Assembly (NCBI GenBank): GCA_028456385.1
Contig: JALNQF010000740.1
Location: 1 to 15,309, forward strand
DNA from: Ophiosphaerella korrae
Lineage: Eukaryota; Ascomycota; Dothideomycetes; Pleosporales; Phaeosphaeriaceae
Length of the DNA: 15,309 bases
Reading direction: 5' to 3'
The notes below the pieces were generated by a model. That model was not told the DNA's origin. It saw only the letters and a program-made list of their open reading frames with translations, and did not search any database. The translations under genes were made by a program, and so were the position numbers. Of this stretch, positions 1-9,480 are shown one piece after another; position 1 is the stretch's first letter; each line of letters begins with the position of its first letter.

Positions 1-174
1 ATTAAATTTTAAAAGAAGTATACGTAGATTATAAAGGAATAACTAAGGTATATATTATAATTCTATAATAAATACTATATAATAAGTAATTTTTAAAAGA
101 AGATATTAATCTATTATTACTTTTAGTTTAAGATTAAATTAGTAATACTATTAAAAGCTAGTATATATAATATA

Positions 175-355
175 ACGAGTTAACTACAAGGTAATACAAC
201 GAGTTAACTATAAGCTAATACGACGAGTTAACTATAAGCTAATAAGATAAGTTAACTATAAGCTAATACAATAAGTTACTATAAGCTAATACGACGAGTT
301 AACTTTAAGTTAATAAGATAAGTAACTATAAGCTAACTACAAGTTAATATTTTGT
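175..355. repeat. 24-bp tandem repeat, about 7 copies
   Basis: A unit close to ACGAGTTAACTATAAGCTAAT recurs with starts near 175, 199, 223, 247, 271, 294 and 318. The period is 24 bp, with one step of 23. ACGAG alternates with ATAAG or GATAAG, partly as expected from point decay. GTTAAC inside the unit is a small palindrome. No coding frame is evident. It is a minisatellite near the left end of the window; a link to an element end or subtelomere is only a guess. Confidence 0.85.
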
Positions 356-432
356 CTATATTAGAGGTTTGAAATTACTCTATACAAAGAACAATATCGA
401 GGTATAGTACCCCTATTACTTTTAAACTTTAC

Positions 433-498
433 GACGCTGCATCTTAACAATAAGAAGAGATATAAGAAATTAAATTAAAGATTTAGAATCGCAGCGTC
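433..498. repeat. GC-containing inverted repeat
   Basis: GACGCTGC at 433-440 is exactly complementary to GCAGCGTC at 491-498, with a 50-bp AT-rich spacer. It stands out because it keeps CpG and GpC steps, and TpG/CpA steps in TGC/GCA context, inside otherwise depleted sequence. The arms do not extend well in either direction. It may be a decayed hairpin or a chance pairing; no RNA gene is recognised here. Confidence 0.4.
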
Positions 499-589
499 TT
501 ATTGTACAAGTAAGATAATATAAAGGACAAGATCGAAAGACAACACAGACTATCTTAGTAGCAATACGCTAGGTATATTGTAAAATCCA

Positions 590-715
590 ATATATATATA
601 GCTTATAGTTTACCCCTATTATAGTTTACCTACCCTCCTTATAGCTTATAGTTTACTCCCTCCCTTACGCTTTATCTATAGGTCCTCTATAGGTCCGCTA
701 TAGGTATACCCCCTA
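590..715. repeat. Short direct repeats (TATAGCTTATAGTTTAC and CTATAGGTCC)
   Basis: Two simple families lie side by side. TATAGCTTATAGTTTAC-like units occur at about 598-655, separated by C-rich spacers. CTATAGGTCCN is repeated with 11-bp spacing at 676, 687 and 698, the last copy diverging. Nothing coding is visible here. The pyrimidine-rich strand bias that marks the minus-strand relics further right already begins in this stretch. Confidence 0.6.
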
Positions 716-727
716 TCTAGAGCTACT

Positions 728-767
728 AGGATATTAGTACTTTTTCTAACAAAAGTACTAATCTCCT
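728..767. repeat. Hairpin copy 1 of the GGAGATTAGTACTTTTT family
   Basis: The left arm 728-744 pairs with the right arm 751-767 over 17 bp with one mismatch and a 6-base loop. The right arm reads AAAAGTACTAATCTCCT. The same arm recurs near 2955, 5021, 7526 and 7765 and, in one orientation only, through the tandem array at 7966-8180. This copy lies in non-coding sequence left of the coding relics. Confidence 0.85.
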
Positions 768-859
768 ACTCCTTACCCTCCTTAAATACTACATCGTTAT
801 ACGCATAATATTGTATTTTATATTACTTTGTTATTAATATAATATTTTGTTCTATATAC

Positions 860-1055
860 TATTATAATTAATATAATATTATATTCTCTCCCCTATTATA
901 TCCTAATAAATATATAATATACTACTTTACACCTACATTATATCCTAATTAATATAATATCCTACTTTACACCTATATTATATCCTAATTAATATAATAT
1001 CCTAATTAATATAATATCCTACTTTATACCTAGAGTATCCTACTTTATACCTAGA
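860..1055. repeat. About 40-bp AT-rich tandem repeat
   Basis: Units containing CTACTTTACACCTA followed by TATCCTAATTAATATAATAT recur with starts near 922 and 962, a period of about 40 bp. A degenerate upstream copy begins around 860, and a short-unit tail (CCTACTTTATACCTAGA) occurs twice between about 1018 and 1055. There is no coding signal. Positions 1-1050 as a whole hold only this and the other listed repeats. Confidence 0.75.
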
Positions 1056-2040
1056 ATCTAATAAACTTCTTGCTACAGTTATCCTCCCCCTCTACTACTA
1101 CCTCTATTACACTTTTAACTATCTTTCTAGACTTTAGAACTACCTAATTATTATAACTATAACTCCTCTCTACCTACTCTATTAACTTCTCCTTGTCTAC
1201 CTACCTAAACACGAATATAAACACTTAGACTACTATTAGGTACTCTTTAATTGCTCTCCTAATTACCTATAGTTACTCTACAATATCTATAACTACTAAC
1301 TCTATCCCTTATACTATACTCTTACTTATCTTTCGTAGATTAACTATCGCATATAGTACTTCTATTATATATAATAATTCTACTAAGTACTATGCACCCT
1401 CTAGTACTCTCTTTACTTAGCTCTTATCTACTAACCCCTATACTCTAACTACAAACTTCGACTAGTAGCCTTAGTAGTTGTTGCCTGTAAATAACCTAAG
1501 GTATTCGTAGTACTATCTAATTACCTTAGGAATAATTAATAGCGTAATCTTAATTATAAATTTGTAGACCTACACTAATATATAAAGTACCCTAAGCCTT
1601 ATCTATAGTATATAGAGCTTACTTACCTAAATTAAACTTAGTACTATATATCCTATACTACCCTTGTTATTATATAAACCTTATTATACTAAAGCCTAAA
1701 GTGCGTTATTACTTAAGGCTAAATATACTTAGTAATTATATACTAATACCTCTAAGTACATACTTATATATACTGTAACTAAACTACTATTTTTAATAAC
1801 TAGTAATAGGAGAGGAATTACGTTATCTCTAGCTTATTCTATAATATATACAATATTTAAAAGAGTAGGTTAGAGAGAGTTAAGATATAGACTAATTAAG
1901 TAATTAAGAGAGTAGAGAGAAAGAATAATAGAGTAACTAAGAGAGTAGAGAGAAGGAGTAATAGAGTAATTAAGAGAGTAGATTTATCTTACACTCTAAA
2001 TCCCTACTAACTCTAAATAAGCTTACTCTTAGAGATACTA
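1050..2040 (-). pseudogene. Unrecognised RIP-degraded coding relic
   Basis: Reading the minus strand in one frame from about 2040 to 1050 (codons starting at multiples of three) and treating TAA/TAG as former Gln/Trp gives a plausible protein of about 330 residues. It is rich in Leu, Val and Ile, with charged stretches near its end, for example VVVEGED just before position 1081. Near its upstream end are two to three 11-residue repeats matching the 33-bp DNA repeat. I recognise no domain. It lies in a different frame from the end of the SNF2-like relic upstream, so it could be a separate small gene or a 3' exon of that gene. No original start or stop can be fixed because the stops are probably mutational. 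Confidence 0.4.
1905..1986. repeat. 33-bp tandem repeat
   Basis: TAAGAGAGTAGAGAGAARGA followed by RTAATAGAGTAAY recurs with starts at 1905, 1938 and 1971, a period of 33 bp with the third copy partial. Thirty-three is a multiple of three. On the minus strand it reads as an 11-residue repeat of the YSLNYSITPSL type, which fits a repeat that arose inside coding sequence and kept frame. Confidence 0.8.
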
Positions 2041-2939
2041 CACTCTACAAATCTACTAGTAAAACTAGGATCTATTTACTGCTATCTAATTTACTTATAC
2101 TTTCTAATTACCTAACTACTATCGCATTTACTATACTAGTATAAGCTAACCTACTATCTACTATATCTACTGTACTAGTATAGGCTAATATACTATCTAC
2201 TATATCTTACTTACCTAAACCCTACAGCGCTCTAAATATACCCTACTTACCTATATTATCTTTACCTACTTTATCCTTACTACTATTGTCCTTACTATCT
2301 TTACTACTATCTATCCCTAACTTAGGAGGGCTAGTCTCTAGAATCTTAATTAGCTTACTATGTCTACGTTGTAGTAGTATACTAAAAGCATCCTCGTTAT
2401 TACTATTATTACTAACTAACCCGTCTTTCTATGCCTACGCTTGCATCGCCTTCTTAGCTTTAAGACTAAGTAGTACTTAGTTCCCCCTATACCTTACTAA
2501 AGTAATCGCTAGCCGCTTTACTAATAGTAATTGTGCAAACTTAGTATTAAAAAACTACTCTCTATTATCTTCTTCTTTAGTATCTAAATTTATTATACTC
2601 CTTTCATCCTCCTAATTATTCTAATCATCTTACTCTATAATACTAGCTAAGAATAGGTTATACTATAAATTCCTTACTACCCCTAACTTAGATAACTATA
2701 CTATTATACCTTATAGCTTGTCTATAGTCTTAACTTAGTCTGTATCTATATAAAGGTAAGAGTTAGGTATATTACCTAGTATATCTACATACTTTACAAC
2801 TAAACTACGCTCCTTTATACTAAATACCCTACTAGACTTATACGTTACCTATAAAACATTACTATATAGTTGTTATACAAAGCTCCCTACTATACTCTTA
2901 GGGCTTATACTACGTTAGTATATCTTATTATCTCCTAAT

Positions 2940-2992
2940 AGTAGGGCGCTTAGGAGATTAGCTCTTTTTCTTTAAAAAGACTAAATCTCCTA
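2940..2992. repeat. Hairpin copy 2 of the family
   Basis: GGAGATTAGCTCTTTTT (from about 2953) is followed by a short loop and AAAAAGACTAAATCTCC (to about 2990), giving roughly 17-bp imperfect arms. It lies inside the SNF2-like relic, downstream of the C-terminal helicase lobe. The ancestral frame reads through it without a shift, so it is either a former exon segment or an insertion or intron whose length is a multiple of three. Confidence 0.75.
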
Positions 2993-5020
2993 TACACCCT
3001 CTACACTAAACACCTATAACTTACTAGCTTTTAGTAGATTATCGTATACTACCTCTTATTTAGGATAGAACCTATATATTACTTACCTACTCTCTAGGAT
3101 TATAAACCCTTATAGTCTACTAACGTCGAATTTAATTTACTCTAGTACCTCCTCTTCTCTTTCTTCGCTAATTTCTCTAATCGTTATACGCATTAGTGTT
3201 GCTAAATCTATACCTACTATTAATACTAGTATAGTATAGAAAAGGCTCTTAAGCAGTATATTTAAGTTCTATAACTTATTATTAAAAAGCTCTACAATAA
3301 GTACCTATTAGTCTTAACTAATCTATACTAAACGCCTAATCTCCTATATAAATACTATTATTAATACGTATAGCCCTATTATAATTATCTATGTATAAAA
3401 GTCTTATAGGTTAAGCCTAGTATTTTAGTTAATACTAAGAATAATAACATTAATATTAAACTTATATACTATCTTGTTCCTCTCTAAAGCTTACCTTACT
3501 AGTACCTAGCAAAAGTTAGCTAATGTCTTATTCTTCTTTTTAGGTACGTATTTAGTAAGTAAAGCCTTAGACCGCATCCTATAAAGGTTAAGTAAGTAGT
3601 TAATAATCTAATACTTAAATAGATTCTAACTAAAAATTACTACCTTCTCTCCCTTAACTAGAACCTATTACTTAATTAAGGCTAGGAGTATATAAATCTA
3701 CTCTAAGTATACTATACATATCTCTACAAAAACTATATTGTTTTCTTCTATATTTACTAGTAGTTTATCTAGTAATAGCTCTAGATCGTACTACTTAATA
3801 TCCTTTATAATCGTCTATAGTACTACCCTATACTTCTTATAATTATATAGAGTATATAGCTACTCTAGCCTCTTATTATCCTTAACTTAGTAAAATAACC
3901 TAGCTACTGCAAGTATATAGTAGAAGCATGCTAGGCTAAGTAACTAAGAGTATTACCTATTTAGTCTTATTATACTAGACTTAGTATTATACGTATATAG
4001 CTTTAATAAAAATAGCTTAACTAGCTTATTGTACTTCTTTATTACTTCCTTACTATTACTAATATAGAGTTAGTATACGCTATACTTTAGTAGTAGGCTG
4101 CCTACAATATATATATTACTATTAGGGTAGGTAATATACTTAGAGTCGTACTTCTACTTTATTATTACCTTATCCTATATAATCTTTAAAACTCGCCCTT
4201 ACTCTACTCTTTGTTTCTAATAGCTAATCTACTTCTAGAACGCAGAAGCTATAATATAGTATAGTTAAGTTTCTAGTAGAGTATTATCGTTGTAAATATT
4301 AGTACTTAGGTTTAATATAATAAAGGTTACTACTAAATAGTTTATATCTAGGTTATAGAGTAGCTTTAATTAAGTCCTAAACGTATTAGTGCGCTAAGGT
4401 ACTAGTATTGCTAACATTAACCTATAAAACATAGCCTATACCTTATTAATTATAAAAAACACTTGCGTCTTATCTCCTTATAAAATCTAGCACTTATCTA
4501 AAACTATATAGAGTACAAGCCCTTTAAGTAAAAATAGGTATAAGATTACTATACTAGTTAACGTAATAAACTCTATCTAGTTATCCTACTTCTTATAGTT
4601 AACTACCTAGTTCTACTTAGCCTACTTACGCACTTTTCTTACTCTATATTGTAATATAAACGTCTAATAGGTTATAACAAGAATTATATATCGCGTATAA
4701 ATATATCCTAGATTAAATATTATACTATTACGTAAGAGGTTACCCTAGAAGCGCTTAACTCCTAGCAGCAACACCTACTCCTTCTTGTTATTACTTATCC
4801 TATAAATATATACGTTAAAGCTATTACTAAATAAAGCTATATCGCGTACTACTTATATTACTAAATAAGACTATATTAGCTAAAACAATACACGTAGCTA
4901 ATAGTACTCTTTAATCCCTATAAAGTCTACCTTGTTACGCAACTTACTTAACTTGTTTAGCTTATAGTTAATTATCTATATTCTAATTAGTACTACTACT
5001 TATAGGAGAGCCCTATAGGA

Positions 5021-5079
5021 GTAGTAAGAGATTAGTACTTTTTTTTTCTTTCTAATAAAAAGTACTAATCTCCTACTAC
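5021..5079. repeat. Hairpin copy 3, at the frame change of the SNF2 relic
   Basis: This is the best-preserved copy. The left arm 5021-5043 and right arm 5057-5079 pair over 23 bp with one mismatch and a 13-base loop. It falls between helicase motif I (5131-5145) and the following segment, exactly where the coherent frame moves from codons starting at 0 mod 3 to 1 mod 3. Removing a block containing it with length 2 mod 3 would rejoin the frame, as for an intron or an inserted element. RIP has blurred the expected GT...AG ends, so splice sites cannot be called. Confidence 0.85.
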
Positions 5080-6240
5080 CTTATACGTATATAGTGTACT
5101 TACTACTAGTATTGCAGCTAATATTAAATTTATCTTGCCTAGCCCTATACTATCTATAATAAGATAGCTACAGCGCCCCTTACCTATTGTTAATTGCTAC
5201 TTTACTAGGTTAACAATCTTACCTATACTAGTTACCTACAGCTAAAATAGTAGTACTAACTTTTACCTAGGTATAACTAGGTAACTATAATACTTAATCC
5301 CTAGTTTTATAAGTCTAGCCTTATACTCTTTTACTATTATTTTAGATATAGTAAATAGCTTATCTAGGTCGTATACTCTATTATAGTACGTGTTGTCGTT
5401 ATAATCTATTCTTGTAAATAGATTACTAGTAATACTCTTAGAAAGACTAGGCTTAATATTAAGTTTATTAATAACCTTTACTTTATCTATAGCTAACTTG
5501 TTATTACTTTTTACTTTGTCTATCTCTTTCTTAAATAAGAACTATACTTGTTAAATATATTTACGTAATTCTATAGTAATCTAGTTAATTACTATAATCT
5601 ATACCTTCTTAAAATACCCTACTACTTCTACTACCTTACTCTTACTTTGTTACTCTTCTATATTATCTAGCTAGAGCTACTTTTAGACTACCTTAGACAA
5701 ATTCTTCTTATTATACTTTAATCTATTAATCTAGTTAACTAGTTTTTTTCTATAGCTATAGCTAATTAAATAATTAGCTATAAGAAGTCTAGCCTTACCT
5801 ATAGGTATCTTGTAAAACTACTACTACTTTAGATTAATGTAGTCGTTATTTCTAGTTAGACTCTTTTAGATCTAGCTAATTGTAGCAGACCGCCTAATTA
5901 TCTTACTAGTATAAGTATTAGGCTGCCTAAGGTACTTGTATCTTGTTAACTTATAAATATTGCACTTAATAATATTATCTACTTAGTACCTCTTCTATCT
6001 CTCTTTAGTGTTAGGCATTAATACTAGTTTCTTAGTAGTTACCTTACTAGATAATGTAGCTAAGGCCTATCTTTAAGTGCGTAGTACTAGTATAGTAACT
6101 TACTAGATTCTACTATTACATCTTCTAGTTACTTTAGTATTAAGAAGTAGAGAAGCTATTCTAACTTTACCCTTATTTATAGTATCCTTACTTATATTTA
6201 TCTTCTAGCTCCTAGTTGTTTTTACTAGTATAGTAGTAGA

Positions 6241-6408
6241 CTTAATAGTTAGCTTAGTAGTTAGCTTAGTAAGTAGCTTAATAGTTATCTTAATAGTTGT
6301 CTTAGTAGTTACCTTAGTAAGTAGCTTAATAGTCGTCTTAGTAGGTAGCTTAATAGTTATTTTAGTAGCTATCTTAGTAGCTGTCTTAATAATACTCTTA
6401 TTAGCCCT
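6241..6408. repeat. 12-bp tandem repeat, 14 copies, encoding a Thr-Lys tetrapeptide
   Basis: CTTA (TTTA in one copy) recurs every 12 bp at 6241, 6253, 6265, 6277, 6289, 6301, 6313, 6325, 6337, 6349, 6361, 6373, 6385 and 6397 without a slip. In the ancestral minus frame the unit encodes a Thr/Ile-rich tetrapeptide with one Lys, of the form T-T-K-L with Ile, Val and Ala variants. It forms a basic low-complexity linker between the N-terminal part and the helicase core of the SNF2-like relic. Unbroken phase despite heavy substitution shows that decay here was by point mutation, not indels. Confidence 0.88.
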
Positions 6409-7525
6409 ATTACTACCTCTAGTATTTTTAAGCTTATTATCTAACTAAGTAATAAACTTAGTTAATATTACTTTATTTACCTTAGGTGTATTCTTCTTAT
6501 ACTATATAGTAGCTATACGCTAAAGGTAATATATACGTAAATCGCAAGTCTTAGGGCTTATTATAGACTTCTTATAGAGTATATTAGTAGTATTAAATAG
6601 CTCTCGCCTAAGACAATAAATATACTATACAATATACATCTTCTTAGGCTATTTAGAATAATCTAAATCTAGTTCTAATACTTAACGCTTAATCTATTCT
6701 ATCCTCTCTAATATTAGCAATTTAGATACAACATAAAAGGTGTATAACCTTACTATTATGTTATTATTTATAGTAGGTAAGTTTACTAATTACTTAGTAT
6801 ATACTAATATAGTTAGTACAATAAACTTGTAGAAGATAGCCTTAAACAAGGAATTAGTGTCCTAGAATACCTTGTAGATATCCTTAAAGTTGCGATACTT
6901 AAACTTAGAAAGGTTAACTACCCTAAGTTCCTTTATAATAACATTAGGCTCTACACGCTACTTGTTAGTAGCTATATAGGCTAACTAGTCCTTTACATCC
7001 TTAGAATTAATATTAGAAAATAATCTTTCTAAAGCAGCACGTTTCGCTAAACTAATATTAAGCCTACACTTTAGCTAATAAGGGGAGGAAAGAGTAAGAG
7101 AAGTATACTTTTACTCTAAGACTTACCTTGTTTATTATCTATAGACTAGTACGTCCTAAACGTTACCTTGTTATTAAGGCTACCTAATTTATTACTACTA
7201 CTTTCTATATATAGATCCTCTATAATAGGATTTAGGAGTAAAGCTAGTTAATATACTACTAGTTTTACTACCTTCTTTATCCTCTTAAGTACTATAGTTA
7301 CGTATAGGCTTTAAAATAGTAATCTACTATAAAACTCGTTAACACTATAGAATACGTCCTCTATCTAAAGATAATAATTAATATAAATCCTAGCCCTTTT
7401 AAGTAACCTACAAAGAGAAACAGCAATTAGAAATAATAGTCTAGTAAGTTATTAATCCTTACTCTTAACAACTATATAAGTAAGTACCTAGCCTTACCTA
7501 GCTTAGGTATAGAGACAAGTAGGTA

Positions 7526-7578
7526 TAGGAGAATTGCACTTTTTAGTATTAGACTAGAAAAGTACTAATTTCCTATCT
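7526..7578. repeat. Hairpin copy 4 of the family
   Basis: TAGGAGAATTGCACTTTTT (from 7526) faces AAAAGTACTAATTTCCTA (ending about 7575), with imperfect arms of about 17 bp. The left arm keeps GCAC where other copies read GTAC or GCTC, and the first unit of the tandem array keeps AAAAGTGCTAGTCTCC. Together they suggest the ancestral arm was close to GGAGACTAGCACTTTT before RIP. Confidence 0.75.
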
Positions 7579-7654
7579 CCTCCCCTACGCTATAATATAT
7601 AAACAATAGTATTAGTTGTAGATTAAAGTTGTAAATAAATTACAATAATTAAAA

Positions 7655-7706
7655 ACTAGGAGCTATAGCTAAACTTTACTAGATATAGTAGTACTTAGCT
7701 CCTAGT
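7655..7706. repeat. 11-bp inverted repeat (CTAGGAGCTA)
   Basis: ACTAGGAGCTA at 7655-7665 is exactly complementary to TAGCTCCTAGT at 7696-7706, with a 30-base AT-rich spacer. It is separate from the GGAGATTAG hairpin family, although AGGAG is shared. It could be a stem in a former transcript end or a small palindromic insertion; the sequence alone does not decide. Confidence 0.7.
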
Positions 7707-7762
7707 AGCTTAAGAACTTGTTATCCTATAAGATACTACTTCGAGAAGGTATAGCTATAGAT

Positions 7763-7787
7763 AGTAAGAGATTAGTACTTTTTTTAG
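7763..7787. repeat. Orphan left arm of the hairpin family
   Basis: AGTAAGAGATTAGTACTTTTTT matches the left arm of hairpin copy 3 almost exactly, including its AGTAAGAG lead-in. It has only a degenerate partner downstream (GCTTACTAAT near 7797). It looks like a half-copy, truncated or recombined. Confidence 0.65.
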
Positions 7788-7965
7788 CTCTTAAAGGCTT
7801 ACTAATACAAAAGGTATTAAAGCTAATAACTAGGCTACTTAAAGAACGTAGTAGTAAGGCAAAAGGAGAGTAAGTATAAAGTAAGGGAAGTAGGTTTTAT
7901 ATACCCTACTAAGAGATACTAGTATAGAGCTAACCCTAATAGGGCGTAAGGTAAAAGTAAGAGGG

Positions 7966-8190
7966 GAAAAGTGCTAGTCTCCTACTACTACTATACGTAG
8001 TACTATTACATAACAAAAAGTACTAGTCTCCTACTACTACTATATATAGTACTATTACGCGACAAATATACTAGTCTCTTACTACTACTATATGTCGTAC
8101 TATTACGTAACAAATATACTAGTCTACTACTACTACTATATACTATACTATTACGTAATAAATATACTAGTCTTTTACTACTACTACTTG
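7966..8190. repeat. 48-bp tandem array seeded by a hairpin arm
   Basis: Units begin CTAGTCTCCTACTACTACTA and run to a TATTACRYRACAAA segment. Starts lie at 7974, 8023, 8071, 8119 and 8167, giving one period of 49 and three of 48; the fifth unit is partial. Each unit opens with the right arm of the hairpin family (AAAAGTRCTAGTCTCC, later copies AAATATACTAGTCT). CTACTACTAC is shared with the flank of hairpin copy 3. The array lies just beyond the likely 3' end of the OrsD-RecQ relic. Confidence 0.88.
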
Positions 8191-9214
8191 TATGTTATAA
8201 TAAAAGTATTAATTACCTACCCTATCTATATTTATAGTTATCTCCTCTAGGAAGAGTATATCTCCCTACTTTCGTTTACTATAATATTTAGTGTTATACT
8301 TCTTTTCCTTTATAGCCTTATATTATAGTAAGAGGTCTTTTTCTAGTATATATATAGGGACAATAAAGTATTGTTATATAATCTAATTTATATCTAAGGC
8401 GATAAAACTAGCCTTGTAGTTATCTCTATATTTCTTACTACCTTAGAAGTATTATTTAAAGTCTTCCTTTTTCTTAGAGTTAAATAAAGGTTTAAATATT
8501 TTGTAGATATATTCTACCTATAGCTATTACGCCCTTTTACTATTTTCTTATAAGGTAGCCTAAATATCTTAAATTACGTAGTTATTAATATATTCTCTAC
8601 CTTGTTAGGGTTTTTTGTATACCTATCCTAAGCTATTAATTTACTATCTAGGATAGTAGTTTACTAGTATAAGGTAATACTAACAAGACCTACTATCCTA
8701 TTTATTACCTACTTTCTAGTAGTATTAGTTAACAAGTTAGTTAAGGCGCCTTAGGCTACTATTAGGAGCCCTAGTATATTAGCTTCTATAATAGTTAAAG
8801 TTGTCCCTTTTAATAAAACATACAATATAGTACTTAATCTAAAATAGCTATATTATAGGTAACTACTTAATAAAGAGCGATATACGCTTAGTATTAGATA
8901 TAAGGTGTATAGTAGTATTAAAATCTAGTTATTATTACTAGCGTACTACTTAGTATTAGATAGATAGAGATTTAGTAACGCTTTACTATTATAGTATTAA
9001 GGACACTATTTTATATAAGTAGTAGCCTCTCTTAAATATATAAAAATATACTATTAGTCTATAAACGCTTTTTTATTAGTATAGTTAGTAGGGTTAATTA
9101 TATAGAGCTTTCTATATCTATCTACCTTTATCTTTTTAGGCTTTATACTAACTAAATACTACTATAGTTAGTCTTACTCGTTAATATAGATAGTGTTATA
9201 TACCTCTAGAGATT

Positions 9215-9480
9215 GTGTACTAGATTAGCTATTATAGTTATTATTATAGTTATTGTTATTGTTGCTAGCTCTATAGTTAGTGTTACTAGTACTATAGTTA
9301 GTGTTGCTAGTACTATAGTTAGTGTTGTTGCTAATACTATTAGTATTGTTACTAGTACTATTATTAGTATTACTAGCACTATTGTTAGTGTTACTAGTAC
9401 TATATAGTTATTATTACTAGTACTATAGTTAGTATTATAGTTAGTATTATTATTAGCGTTGTAGTTAGTATTATTAAATA
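9215..9480. repeat. Q/H-rich codon repeat (21-bp period in part)
   Basis: ATAGTTAGTGTTRCTAGTACT recurs with starts at 9273, 9294 and 9315, a 21-bp period, and looser GTT/GCT/AGT triplets continue to about 9480. In the ancestral minus frame of the helicase relic the codons are CAA, CAC and TAG/TAC (former CAG/CAC), so this was a Gln/His-rich tract after the RecQ core. Many TpG steps survive here, all as TGT or TGC, equal to ACA or GCA on the coding strand. The plus-strand run without stops at 9213-9407 is only the mirror of this tract. Confidence 0.75.

Larger units (their letters stand above)
1990..7400 (-). pseudogene. SNF2-family helicase-like relic, RIP-killed
   Basis: The ancestral protein would be roughly 1,750 residues. 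An N-terminal part (about 7380-5250) includes a Lys/Thr repeat and basic stretches. Motif I is GLGK(I/T) at 5131-5145, where ATA is explained by ACA. Motif II reads VLDKC plus a stop codon at 4487-4507, matching a SNF2 VLDEC-type box. Motif III at 4385-4420 reads as LATPVP followed by RTN once ATA and CTA are read as former ACA and CCA. The C-terminal lobe starts with GEKVVIF at 3629-3652, and a NVIILS segment near 3450-3430 precedes an RLNL match. The tail (about 2650-2060) is acidic and Ser/Lys/Asp-rich. Frames: one segment 7380-7090, one 7085-5090, one 5011-1990. The last change coincides with a hairpin and may be an intron. Assignment rests on motif order and spacing; whether it was a remodeler or a transposon-type helicase is unknown. 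Confidence 0.8.
7380..8200. other. Intergenic zone between the two helicase relics
   Basis: No convincing coding frame is visible here. The stretch contains hairpin copy 4 (7526-7575), an 11-bp inverted repeat (7655-7665 with 7696-7706), a lone hairpin left arm (about 7763-7787) and the 48-bp tandem array (7966-8190). As both neighbours read on the minus strand, it would have held the promoter of the SNF2-like gene and the 3' end of the OrsD-RecQ gene. TTTGTAG on the minus strand near 7411 could be a remnant 3' splice site for the SNF2-like gene, but this is weak. Confidence 0.5.

Noticed and set aside
433..498. Possible tRNA or small RNA around the GACGCTGC/GCAGCGTC stem.
   Set aside because: The spacer is a 50-base AT-rich stretch with no further stems, anticodon arm or TTCGA-type loop.
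2286..2480. Plus-strand 64-codon open frame rich in Leu and Ser.
   Set aside because: It is the antisense shadow of the acidic Ser/Lys/Asp tail of the minus-strand SNF2-like relic, and its leucines mirror AAG/TAG/GAT codons. No supporting features are seen on the plus strand.
5021..5079. Rho-independent terminator (stem followed by T-run).
   Set aside because: The T and A runs lie at the top of the stem, not after it, the stem is AT-rich, and the context is a fungal nuclear relic inside a helicase reading frame.
7930..7955. TAACCCTAATAGGGC looks like a telomeric CCCTAA/TTAGGG unit.
   Set aside because: There is only one unit in each direction and no array, so it cannot support a telomere or internal telomeric tract.
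7966..8190. CRISPR array, because of regular 48-bp spacing.
   Set aside because: The whole 48-bp unit is conserved, with no variable spacers, and the surrounding genes are eukaryotic.
9213..9407. Plus-strand 64-codon open frame of Val/Ser/Ile/Thr repeats.
   Set aside because: It is the mirror of the Gln/His-rich codon repeat of the minus-strand helicase relic. Stops are missing only because the repeat unit lacks them in that frame.
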